Source: Candidatus Omnitrophota bacterium (GTDB lineage Bacteria; Omnitrophota; Gorgyraeia; Gygaellales; Profunditerraquicolaceae). From it: a stretch of 14,436 nucleotides of DNA. Position numbers and translations under genes: made by a program. Shown here one piece after another: positions 1 to 7,415 of the stretch. The DNA is taken from positions 1 to 14,436 of the forward strand of contig JAUYDL010000072.1 of NCBI GenBank assembly GCA_030691865.1, in the 5' to 3' direction. Numbering within the stretch: the first letter of the stretch is position 1; each line of letters begins with the position of its first letter. The notes under the pieces are model-generated. The model did not search any database. It had not been told where the DNA came from and saw only the letters and a list, made by a program, of their open reading frames with translations.

Positions 1-205
1 GGCGCTGGAGGCATACGGAGCGGCATTCACTTTACAGGAGATGCTTACGGTCAAGAGCGACGACGTAAACGGAAGGACGCGTATTTATGAAGCGATTGTC
101 AAGGGGGAGCAGCGCCTGACCCACGGAACCCCGGAGTCATTTAATGTTTTAATCAAAGAGTTGCAAGGCTTATGTCTTGATATCAGGACAGAAAAGGCTA
201 AATAA
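1..205 (+). CDS. rpoB: RNA polymerase beta subunit, C-terminal fragment (5' end outside window)
   Basis: The frame beginning at base 2 encodes about 67 residues of the extreme C-terminus of the RNA polymerase beta subunit. It opens ALEAYGAAFTLQEMLTVKSD and continues through the conserved GTPESFNVLIKEL segment, the clamp-anchoring end of beta that packs against beta'. It stops at TAA 203-205, and the last A of the stop is the first base of the rpoC ATG (a TAATG overlap), which implies translational coupling of the two large core subunits. The protein is truncated only by the window edge; nothing suggests damage. The following rpoC supports the assignment. Confidence 0.97.
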   Translation, partial: ALEAYGAAFTLQEMLTVKSDDVNGRTRIYEAIVKGEQRLTHGTPESFNVLIKELQGLCLDIRTEKAK

Positions 206-3200
206 TGGAAGAGATCGTCTCGTTTGATAGTATTTCAATAAAGATCGCCAGCCCCCAGGTAATTAAATCCTGGTCGAAAGGCGAGGTGAAAAAAGCGGAA
301 ACCATTAATTACCGCACCTTAAAACCGGAAAAAGACGGCTTGTTTTGCGAAAAGATCTTCGGCCCGGTGCGTGACTGGGAGTGTAACTGCGGTAAGTATA
401 AAGGGATAAAGTTCAAGGGGATTACCTGTGACCGTTGCGGCGTAACCGTTGACCGTTCAAGCGTCAGGCGCGAGCGCATGGGGCATATTGATTTAGCTAC
501 TCCGGTTACGCATATCTGGTTCTTTAAGGCTGTGCCCAGCCGGATGAGTGCGCTTTTAGATATTGGCTTAAGAGACCTAGAGAGGATTATCTATTACGAG
601 GAGTATGTGATTGTTGATCCCGGGACTACCCCACTAAAGAAAAAAGAGCTGCTTACTGATGAACAGTATCGGGAGGCCTTGAGCAAATATGGAACAAATT
701 TTAAGGCTAAGATCGGGGCTGAGGCAATCAGAGAACTTTTAAAAGAGTTAGATCTGGATGTGGTTTGCCGTAAATTCAGGAAAGATTTGGAGAAATCCAA
801 AGATGTTTTAAATAATCGCAAAGCGATTAAGAGCCTGAAGATTGTCGAGGATTTTAAGAAGAGCGGCAATAAGCCGGAATGGATGATCTTAGAAATCGTG
901 CCGGTAATTCCGCCGGATTTACGCCCCTTAGTTCCGCTAGAGGGTGGAAGGTTTGCTACCAGTGACCTTAATGATTTGTATCGCCGGGTGATTAACCGTA
1001 ACAACCGCCTAAAGAAGCTGATGGAGCTAAGCGCCCCTGAGATTATTATCCGTAATGAGAAACGCATGCTTCAGGAGGCAGTGGATGCGCTCCTAGATAA
1101 TGGCCGTCATGGCAAGCCGGTAAATGGCGCCAATAATCGTCCGTTAAAATCTCTTTCCGATATGCTTAAGGGAAAGCAAGGCCGTTTCCGTCAGAATCTT
1201 CTGGGTAAGCGTGTCGATTATTCCGGCCGTTCAGTGATTGTTGTGGGCCCGGAACTAAAGCTGCATGAATGCGGCCTTCCTAAGCAGATGGCCCTGGAAT
1301 TATTTGAGCCGTTTATTATCAAGAAATTAAGAGAAAAGGGTTTTGTACATACAATTAAAGGCGCTCGCCGCATGGTCGAGCGTGGCAAGATTGAAGTTTG
1401 GGATATCCTGGATGAAGTGATTAAAGACCATCCGATTATGCTTAACCGTGCGCCAACTCTGCACCGCTTGGGTATTCAGGCATTCCAGCCGTTATTAATT
1501 GAAGGAAAAGCCATCAAGATACATCCGCTAGTTTGTACTGCTTTTAACGCCGACTTTGACGGTGATCAGATGGCGGTGCATGTACCGTTATCCCTGGAAT
1601 CACAACTAGAGACTAAAGTATTGATTATGGCTATAAATAATATTTTCTCTCCGGCTGACGGCCGTCCGGTAATTTCTCCTACTCAGGATATAGTTTTGGG
1701 CTTGGCATATCTAAGCCGGGAAAAAGCCGGAGCGCTTGGAGAGGGGATGATTTTTTCCAGTGCCGATGAACTCCTGATCGCTTACGATGACAAAGCGGTA
1801 GAGTTACACGCTAAAATTAAAATTCGCGTCAGCGGCTTGTATGATTTCGACCAGAAAAAAGTAATCAATGGAAATCAGATGATTACTACTACTGTCGGCC
1901 GGGTAATCTTTAATCAGCTCCTGCCTGCGGAGTTCGGATTTGTTAATTGCGATTTAAAGAAAAGCATAGTGAGCGATATTGTGGTTAGCTGCTATAAAAG
2001 ATTCGGCCATACTACAACCATTAAACTACTTGATGATATTAAAAGATTAGGTTTTGAGATGGGTACTTTAGGCGGTATTTCTATCGGTATAGATGATATG
2101 ACTGTGCCGGTGGCTAAGCCGCAAGTTTTGAAAGAATCTAAAGAAGAGGTGGCTCGCGTTGAAGATCAATACCGCAAAGGTATTATTACTGATAGTGAAC
2201 GTAAATCAAAGGTAATTGATATTTGGACGCATGCCACGGATAAGATTTCGGATCTGTTATTTAAAGGGATGGATTCATTTAATCCTATTTTTATGATGGC
2301 CGACAGCGGGGCGCGTGGTTCACGTTTACAGGTTAGGCAGCTGGCTGGTATGCGTGGCCTGATGGCTAAACCCAGCGGCGAAATCATTGAAAACCCGATT
2401 ACCGCTAATTTCCGTGAAGGATTAAATGTTTTAGAGTATTTTATTTCTACTCACGGTGCGCGTAAAGGTCTCGCCGATACCGCGCTTAAGACCGCAGATG
2501 CAGGTTACCTGACCCGCAGGCTGGTGGATGTTGCCCAGGAGGTAATTGTTTGCGAAGATGACTGCGGCACACTTAATGGTATTACGGTGGCGGCGATTGT
2601 TGAAGGTGATGAAGAAGTGGTAGGCTTGAATGACCGGATTATCGGAAGAGTGGCTTTAGATAATGTTGTTGATATTATCACTGATGAGGTTATTATTGAA
2701 CAGGGCTGCGAAATAACTGAAGAAAAAACTGTTCAGATTGAAAAACTGGGAATTGAGAAAATTCGTATTCGTAGTGTTTTGACCTGTGAGAGCGGAAGAG
2801 GAGTTTGTGCTAAATGTTATGGCCGCAATCTTTCTACCGGCAGGTTAATTGAGTTAGGAGAAGCAGTGGGCGTGGTGGCTGCTCAGAGTATCGGAGAGCC
2901 CGGTACCCAGCTGACCATGAGAACTTTCCATATCGGCGGTACAGCCTCCAGAACCATTGAACAGTCATTTATTAAGGCTAAGAATGAAGGTTTTATTAAG
3001 TACCATAATTTGAGGGTTACGCTGAAAAATAAGGAAAATGTAGTTTTAAATAGAAACGGAGCAATTAGTATTAATGATGCGCAAGGCCGGGAGTTTGAGC
3101 GTTATTCGCTCCCCCAGGGTGCCTTTATTACTTTTGCTGACGGGCAGCAAGTTAAAAAGGGAGTCTCTTTAGTGCATTGGGATCCGTATACCTTGCCCGT

Positions 3201-4218
3201 GCTTACTGAAGTTGGCGGGTTAGTGCGTTTTGAAGATTTACGCGAAAATATTACTATGCGTGAAGAGGTCAACCCGGTTACGAAATTATCTGAGCGCGTA
3301 GTGGTTGAACATAAGCCGGAGTATCATCCGCAGGTAGTTATCTTGGATGAGAAAAAAGAAGTTTTAGGTATTTATCCTATTCCTATTGGCGCGCACATTA
3401 TCGTGCGAGACGACGAGAAAGTAGGAGGAGGAGATCTGTTGGCGAAAATTCCGCGTACCGTTGTTAAGACCCGCGATATTACCGGTGGTTTACCGCGCGT
3501 GGCTGAGCTTTTTGAAGCCAGACGTCCGAAGGATCCGGCGGTGATTAGTGAAATAGACGGATTTGTGGAGTTTGGCGAAACCAAGAAAAATCAGCGCGTG
3601 ATGATTGTTAAATCTGCTACGGGTATGGCCAGGGAATATATTATTCCGCATGGTAAACATCCGAATGTCTATAAAGGAGATAAGGTTACTGCCGGCCAGC
3701 AGCTTACCGATGGACCGGTAGTTTTACAGGATATTTTGAGTGTTTGCGGTGATAAGGTCTTACAGGAGTATCTGGTGAATGAGGTGCAGGAGGTTTATCG
3801 TTTACAGGGTGTACGGATTAATGATAAACATATTGAGGTAATTATCCGTCAGATGCTTAAAAAAGTAAGAGTAGAGGATCCGGGTGATACGGAATTTTTG
3901 GCTACGCAACAGGTGGATAAATGGGTGTTTCAGAAAGAAAATACCCGGGTGATTAAAAAAGGCGGCAAGCCGGCTCAGGCTACACCCTTACTTTTGGGGA
4001 TAACCAAGGCTTCACTTACTACTGAGAGCTTTATTTCCGCCGCCAGTTTTCAGGAGACTACCCGTGTTTTAACGGAAGCGGCAACCAGTGGCAAGCGGGA
4101 TGAATTATTCGGTTTAAAAGAAAATGTTATCGTGGGGCACTTGATTCCGGCTGGTACCGGATTCAGGGCGCATCGCGATATTGAAGTAGTAAAGGTAGGC
4201 GCCCAAGAGGAGCGTTGA
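205..4218 (+). CDS. rpoC: DNA-directed RNA polymerase subunit beta'
   Basis: This is the 1337-residue beta' subunit, which carries the catalytic centre of RNA polymerase. An N-terminal zinc site is formed by Cys60, Cys62, Cys75 and Cys78. The catalytic NADFDGDQM motif spans about residues 448-456, with Asp450, Asp452 and Asp454 binding the active-site Mg2+. A second zinc site is formed by Cys783, Cys861, Cys868 and Cys871. The trigger loop begins near Met905 (MRTFHIGG) and resumes near residue 1093 (TGGLPRVAELFEARRPK). The roughly 180 intervening residues form a long insert in the place of the E. coli SI3 insert, a Gram-negative trait. The ATG overlaps the rpoB stop codon, with AAAAGG at 193-197 as a likely ribosome-binding site. 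No frameshift or missing catalytic residue was seen. Confidence 0.99.
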   Translation: MEEIVSFDSISIKIASPQVIKSWSKGEVKKAETINYRTLKPEKDGLFCEKIFGPVRDWECNCGKYKGIKFKGITCDRCGVTVDRSSVRRERMGHIDLATPVTHIWFFKAVPSRMSALLDIGLRDLERIIYYEEYVIVDPGTTPLKKKELLTDEQYREALSKYGTNFKAKIGAEAIRELLKELDLDVVCRKFRKDLEKSKDVLNNRKAIKSLKIVEDFKKSGNKPEWMILEIVPVIPPDLRPLVPLEGGRFATSDLNDLYRRVINRNNRLKKLMELSAPEIIIRNEKRMLQEAVDALLDNGRHGKPVNGANNRPLKSLSDMLKGKQGRFRQNLLGKRVDYSGRSVIVVGPELKLHECGLPKQMALELFEPFIIKKLREKGFVHTIKGARRMVERGKIEVWDILDEVIKDHPIMLNRAPTLHRLGIQAFQPLLIEGKAIKIHPLVCTAFNADFDGDQMAVHVPLSLESQLETKVLIMAINNIFSPADGRPVISPTQDIVLGLAYLSREKAGALGEGMIFSSADELLIAYDDKAVELHAKIKIRVSGLYDFDQKKVINGNQMITTTVGRVIFNQLLPAEFGFVNCDLKKSIVSDIVVSCYKRFGHTTTIKLLDDIKRLGFEMGTLGGISIGIDDMTVPVAKPQVLKESKEEVARVEDQYRKGIITDSERKSKVIDIWTHATDKISDLLFKGMDSFNPIFMMADSGARGSRLQVRQLAGMRGLMAKPSGEIIENPITANFREGLNVLEYFISTHGARKGLADTALKTADAGYLTRRLVDVAQEVIVCEDDCGTLNGITVAAIVEGDEEVVGLNDRIIGRVALDNVVDIITDEVIIEQGCEITEEKTVQIEKLGIEKIRIRSVLTCESGRGVCAKCYGRNLSTGRLIELGEAVGVVAAQSIGEPGTQLTMRTFHIGGTASRTIEQSFIKAKNEGFIKYHNLRVTLKNKENVVLNRNGAISINDAQGREFERYSLPQGAFITFADGQQVKKGVSLVHWDPYTLPVLTEVGGLVRFEDLRENITMREEVNPVTKLSERVVVEHKPEYHPQVVILDEKKEVLGIYPIPIGAHIIVRDDEKVGGGDLLAKIPRTVVKTRDITGGLPRVAELFEARRPKDPAVISEIDGFVEFGETKKNQRVMIVKSATGMAREYIIPHGKHPNVYKGDKVTAGQQLTDGPVVLQDILSVCGDKVLQEYLVNEVQEVYRLQGVRINDKHIEVIIRQMLKKVRVEDPGDTEFLATQQVDKWVFQKENTRVIKKGGKPAQATPLLLGITKASLTTESFISAASFQETTRVLTEAATSGKRDELFGLKENVIVGHLIPAGTGFRAHRDIEVVKVGAQEER

Positions 4219-4243
4219 AAAGAAAGAAAAAAAGGAATAACCT

Positions 4244-4624
4244 ATGCCCACAATTGCTCAGTTAATCAGATTCGGTAGAATTTCCAAGAAAAAGAAAACC
4301 AAGTCTCCGGCTTTAAAGGGTTGTCCTCAGAGAAGAGGGGTATGTCTTCAGGTGCGTACGATGACACCTAAAAAACCAAACTCGGCTTTGAGAAAAATTG
4401 CCAGGGTCAGGCTTACTACGGGCTTAGAAGTTACGGCTTATATTCCGGGAGAGGGGCACAACCTTCAGGAGCACTCTATAGTTTTGGTTAGAGGCGGTAG
4501 AGTTAAGGATTTACCGGGCGTGCGCTACCATATTGTAAGAGGAACATTGGATGCTTCCGGGGTTAATGCACGTAGAAGAGGCCGTTCTAAATATGGAGCA
4601 AAGAAACTAAAGGAAGGAAAATAA
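4244..4624 (+). CDS. rpsL: 30S ribosomal protein S12
   Basis: A 126-residue S12, the decoding-centre protein of the small subunit. The two most conserved surface loops are intact: TPKKPNSALRK with Lys43, and GGRVKDLPGVRYH with Lys88 and Asp89. Lys43 and Lys88 are the residues usually altered in streptomycin-resistant mutants, so this is the wild-type, sensitive-type sequence; Asp89 is the methylthiolation site in E. coli. Length matches the family (E. coli 124). The start follows rpoC by 25 nt with an AAAGGA-type binding site upstream. It is the first gene of the str block and probably continues the rpoBC transcript, since I see no convincing promoter in the gap. Confidence 0.99.
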   Translation: MPTIAQLIRFGRISKKKKTKSPALKGCPQRRGVCLQVRTMTPKKPNSALRKIARVRLTTGLEVTAYIPGEGHNLQEHSIVLVRGGRVKDLPGVRYHIVRGTLDASGVNARRRGRSKYGAKKLKEGK

Positions 4625-4643
4625 TTTAGAAACTTATACCTAA

Positions 4644-4677
4644 GACACCCGGCGCTTATTTGAATTGCGCCGGTGTC
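4644..4677 (+). promoter_or_regulatory. Hairpin in the rpsL-rpsG spacer, candidate S7 feedback site
   Basis: Arm GACACCCGGCGC (4644-4655) pairs with GCGCCGGTGTC (4667-4677): 11 base pairs, one bulged C on the 5' side and an 11-nt A/T-rich loop. A small CCCC/GGGG stem (4677-4680 with 4685-4688) follows at once, just before the rpsG binding site. In E. coli, S7 represses the str operon by binding the rpsL-rpsG spacer, so a structured element here is suggestive, but I cannot show similarity to the S7 site of 16S rRNA. It is not an intrinsic terminator, because no T tract follows. Confidence 0.5.
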
Positions 4678-4688
4678 CCCTAGCGGGG

Positions 4689-4693
4689 AAGGA
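4689..4693 (+). promoter_or_regulatory. Ribosome binding site deciding the rpsG start
   Basis: AAGGA sits 6 nt before the ATG at 4700. It selects that codon over the in-frame GTG at 4673, which lies inside the spacer hairpin and would add nine residues not found in S7 proteins. Confidence 0.7.
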
Positions 4694-4699
4694 AAAAAG

Positions 4700-5170
4700 A
4701 TGAGAAGAAGAAAAGCACAAGAAAAAGTTATTTTAGCGGATCCCAAATATAACAGTAAAATAATAGCCAAGTTTATTAATATGGTTATGCTTGCTGGCAA
4801 AAAATCAATTGCGGAAAAATTGGTTTATAGCGCTTTTGATATTGTGTTGAAGAATTTAAATGAACAGGATATCTTAAAAGTATTTTATAAGGCATTGGAT
4901 AATGTCCGGCCGCGCTTAGAGGTAAAACCGCGTAGGGTTGGCGGGGCTACTTATCAGGTACCGATAGAAGTTAGGCAGGAACGTGGCACTTCTATTGCTT
5001 TACGCTGGATCAGGGATTTTGCCCAGAATAGAAAAGGTAAACCCATGCAGGAAAAGTTAGCTGATGAAATTATCGCCGCTTACAAAGGTGAAGGTTCAGC
5101 AATTAAAAAGAGGGATGATACGCATAAGATGGCTGAGTCTAATAAGGCCTATGCGCATTTTAGATGGTAA
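4700..5170 (+). CDS. rpsG: 30S ribosomal protein S7
   Basis: A 156-residue S7, the primary assembly protein of the 30S head that contacts the E-site tRNA and nucleates folding of the 16S 3' domain. It starts MRRRKAQEKVILADPKY, matching the family N-terminus, and shows the conserved RPRLEVKPRRVGGATYQVP segment near the beta-hairpin arm. It ends AHFRW, the usual short form. ATG 4700 is chosen because the family begins with this basic stretch and AAGGA lies 6 nt upstream; a frame open to GTG 4673 only adds spacer-encoded residues. In many bacteria S7 is the feedback repressor of the str operon. Confidence 0.98.
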   Translation: MRRRKAQEKVILADPKYNSKIIAKFINMVMLAGKKSIAEKLVYSAFDIVLKNLNEQDILKVFYKALDNVRPRLEVKPRRVGGATYQVPIEVRQERGTSIALRWIRDFAQNRKGKPMQEKLADEIIAAYKGEGSAIKKRDDTHKMAESNKAYAHFRW

Positions 5171-5256
5171 ATAGATCCCGCCTCAAATTATTCGGCGGGA
5201 TTAATTCGCGCATTAACTTACTCACACTGCGTGTTCGTAAGTTAAGCGCTCATTAA
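5171..5256 (+). promoter_or_regulatory. Structured leader before fusA, copy A of a two-copy element
   Basis: This spacer folds as two stems. P1 is ATCCCGCC (5175-5182) with GGCGGGAT (5194-5201). P2 starts with TTAAT (5201-5205) pairing with ATTAA (5252-5256), then a symmetric TC/TC internal loop. Above it GCGC-A-TTAACTTAC (5208-5221) pairs with GTAAGTTAA-GCGC (5237-5249), topped by ACAC/GTGT (5224-5227 with 5231-5234). The last paired A is the first base of the fusA ATG, so folding would hold the start codon. P1, the TTAATTC linker and TCATTAA recur before rplB with a different apical stem. No Shine-Dalgarno is visible for fusA. A regulatory role is inferred. Confidence 0.6.
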
Positions 5257-7352
5257 TGAGAAAGATACCTTTAGATAGAATCAGGAATATCGGGATAATT
5301 GCCCACATCGACGCCGGGAAAACTACGACCACCGAGCGCATTTTGTTTTATACGGGCAAAAATTATAAGTTAGGTGAAGTCCATGATGGCGCTGCCACCA
5401 TGGATTGGATGGTTCAGGAGCAGGAAAGAGGGATTACCATTACTGCTGCTGCTACCACTTGTATCTGGAAGGATATCACGATTAATTTAATTGATACTCC
5501 TGGCCATGTGGATTTTACGATCGAAGTAGAAAGATCTTTAAAGGTATTAGACGGAGCAGTAGTTATCTTTTGCGGAGTGGGAGGAGTAGAGCCGCAATCA
5601 GAAACTGTATGGCGTCAGGCAGATCGTTACAATGTTCCGCGCATTGCATTTGTAAATAAGATGGACCGCACCGGCTCAGATTTCTTTGCGGTAGTAGCTC
5701 AAATTCATGAAAGATTAGGGGCTAATGTTGCTGCCATCCAGCTTCCGGTAGGCCGTGAAGGTGATTTTAACGGGGTCCTAGACCTGGTGGAGGAAAAGTT
5801 AATTCATTATAAAGATGAACTTGGGAAAGAATTTGATGTAAAGGAAATCCCGCTAGATATGGCGGCGGATTTTGAAAAATACCGTATGATTCTGGTGGAG
5901 AAGGTCGCTGAGGCAGACGATTTGATTGTGGAAGATTATCTGGCGGGCAAAAGAGTTACTAACGAGCATTTGAAAGCAGCAATCCGCCGGGGGTGTATTG
6001 CCAATAAATTTATTCCGGCGCTTTGCGGTTCAGCTTTTAAAAATAAGTGCGTACAGATGGTTTTAGATGCGGTAGTAGATTATCTTCCTTCTCCGCTTGA
6101 TGTGCCACCGGTCAAAGGTATTAACCCGGATACCGGTGAATTCCAAGAGGTGGTTGCGGATGATGAGGCTCCTTTTACTGCTCTGTGTTTTAAGGTAGCC
6201 ACCGATCCTTTTGTTGGGAAAATCTATTTTACCAGGATGTATTCCGGGACGCTGGTTTCCGGAACATATATTTATAATGCCACCAAACGAGAAAGAGAGC
6301 GTGTAACTAAAATTGTTAAAATGCATGCTAACCATCAGGAGGTCACCGAGAGTATTGCTACGGGTGATATCGCTGCGCTGGTAGGCTTAAAGGATACCAA
6401 GACCGGTGATACTCTCTGTATGGAAAAAAATCCTATTCTTATTGAAGCGATGCGTTTTCCGGATCCGGTTATTCAGCAGGCCATTGAGCCTAAGAGCAAG
6501 GATGCCCAGGAAAAATTAGGAATGGCAATGCATAAGTTGGAAGATGAGGATCCGTCATTTAGGGTTACTTATAATCAGGAAACCGGGCAGACCTTGATTG
6601 CCGGAATGGGGCAATTGCATTTAGAAATTATTGTAGACAGGATTCTGCGTGAGTTTAATGTCGATGCTACTGTCGGGGCTCCCCAGGTTGCCTATCGTGA
6701 AACAATTAGAAAAAGCGTTTCTAGCGTGGGAAAATTTATTTCGCAGACCGGCGGACGCGGACAATATGGCCATTGTGTTATCCAGATGAGCCCACAAGAG
6801 GTTCCCGGCACAGGTATTACTTTTGAAGATAAAATTAAAAGTGGTTCTATTCCTCGCGAATTTATTCCCGCGGTAAAACAGGGTATCATGGGCGCAGCCA
6901 AGAATGGCGTCTTGGCCGGCTATCCGGTTACCGACGTAAAAGTTGTCCTGGTTGACGGATCATTTCATGAAGTCGATTCTTCGGAGCTGGCCTTTAAAAT
7001 GGCAGGCTCTATTGCTTTTCAAGACGGTATGAAAAAAGCGCATCCGGTTTTATTAGAACCGATTATGGATATTGAAGTAGTTGTACCTGAAGAGTTCATG
7101 GGGCAGATTATCGGTGATTTAAGCAGCCGACGCGCAAAAATAATTGCTCTTGGCCAGAGATTAAATTTACGTACGATTCGAGCTAATGTTCCGTTGTCGG
7201 AAGTTTTTAATTATGCAACCATAACAAGATCCTTGACACAAGGCCGAGCATCGTATACAATGGAACCTTCCTTCTACAGCGAAGTTCCCGCGCATGTAGC
7301 GGAAAAAGTTGTTTCGGGATCAGTAAATGCAAACGTAAGAAAAACTTTTTAA
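5256..7352 (+). CDS. fusA: Translation elongation factor G
   Basis: A 698-residue EF-G, the GTPase that moves tRNA and mRNA through the ribosome and helps recycle it. The GTPase domain has the P-loop AHIDAGKT (16-23), intact switch I RGITI, DTPGHVD (80-86) and NKMD (134-137). Domain IV contains GGRGQYGHC, and the tip region has HEVDSSELAFKMAG. The start fits the family N-terminus (KIPLDRIRNIGIIAHIDAGK). It is odd that no Shine-Dalgarno precedes the ATG; instead the start codon abuts a long hairpin. The switch I is canonical, in contrast to the divergent EF-Tu encoded next. The 3' end contains a promoter-like sequence at 7233-7261. Confidence 0.99.
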   Translation: MRKIPLDRIRNIGIIAHIDAGKTTTTERILFYTGKNYKLGEVHDGAATMDWMVQEQERGITITAAATTCIWKDITINLIDTPGHVDFTIEVERSLKVLDGAVVIFCGVGGVEPQSETVWRQADRYNVPRIAFVNKMDRTGSDFFAVVAQIHERLGANVAAIQLPVGREGDFNGVLDLVEEKLIHYKDELGKEFDVKEIPLDMAADFEKYRMILVEKVAEADDLIVEDYLAGKRVTNEHLKAAIRRGCIANKFIPALCGSAFKNKCVQMVLDAVVDYLPSPLDVPPVKGINPDTGEFQEVVADDEAPFTALCFKVATDPFVGKIYFTRMYSGTLVSGTYIYNATKRERERVTKIVKMHANHQEVTESIATGDIAALVGLKDTKTGDTLCMEKNPILIEAMRFPDPVIQQAIEPKSKDAQEKLGMAMHKLEDEDPSFRVTYNQETGQTLIAGMGQLHLEIIVDRILREFNVDATVGAPQVAYRETIRKSVSSVGKFISQTGGRGQYGHCVIQMSPQEVPGTGITFEDKIKSGSIPREFIPAVKQGIMGAAKNGVLAGYPVTDVKVVLVDGSFHEVDSSELAFKMAGSIAFQDGMKKAHPVLLEPIMDIEVVVPEEFMGQIIGDLSSRRAKIIALGQRLNLRTIRANVPLSEVFNYATITRSLTQGRASYTMEPSFYSEVPAHVAEKVVSGSVNANVRKTF
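7233..7261 (+). promoter_or_regulatory. Candidate sigma70-type promoter for tuf inside fusA
   Basis: TTGACA (7233-7238) is followed after exactly 17 nt by TACAAT (7256-7261), a perfect -35 and a five-of-six -10 at optimal spacing. The region just upstream (about 7201-7214, AAGTTTTTAATTAT) is A/T rich like an UP element. Transcription would start near 7268, giving a leader of about 150 nt before tuf. E. coli also has secondary tufA promoters within fusA. The caveat is that these bases encode the conserved EF-G segment SLTQGRASYTM, so amino acid constraint explains part of the match. Confidence 0.5.
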
Positions 7353-7358
7353 AGAAAC

Positions 7359-7398
7359 TGGCCAGAGGGCCATAGTTTGGCCTTCAGATAGCCAAAGC
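7359..7398 (+). promoter_or_regulatory. Overlapping, mutually exclusive hairpins in the tuf leader
   Basis: Three inverted repeats share arms in the fusA-tuf spacer. TGGCC (7359-7363) pairs with GGCCA (7368-7372). The same GGCCA can instead pair with TGGCC (7378-7382). TTTGGC (7376-7381) can pair with GCCAAA (7391-7396). Hairpins 1 and 3 can coexist, while the middle one excludes both, so the leader could take two forms. None covers the strong AAGGAGG site. Whether this switches anything is unknown. Confidence 0.4.
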
Positions 7399-7406
7399 TA
7401 AGGAGG
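7399..7406 (+). promoter_or_regulatory. Strong Shine-Dalgarno of tuf
   Basis: TAAGGAGG ends 9 nt before the tuf ATG. It is the strongest ribosome-binding site in the window, fitting the very high EF-Tu output expected of any bacterium. Confidence 0.85.
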
Positions 7407-7415
7407 ATAAAAGAA

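Noticed and set aside
594..1067. Minus-strand open frame of 157 codons opposite rpoC, and similar minus-strand frames elsewhere (for example 4525-4800, 11504-11854, 12337-12723, 13747-14157)
   Set aside because: They lie opposite highly conserved genes, have no recognisable domains, and look like complementary-strand shadows.
4673..4699. Upstream GTG start for rpsG adding nine residues
   Set aside because: The added residues are encoded by the hairpin spacer, do not resemble S7, and AAGGA correctly precedes ATG 4700.
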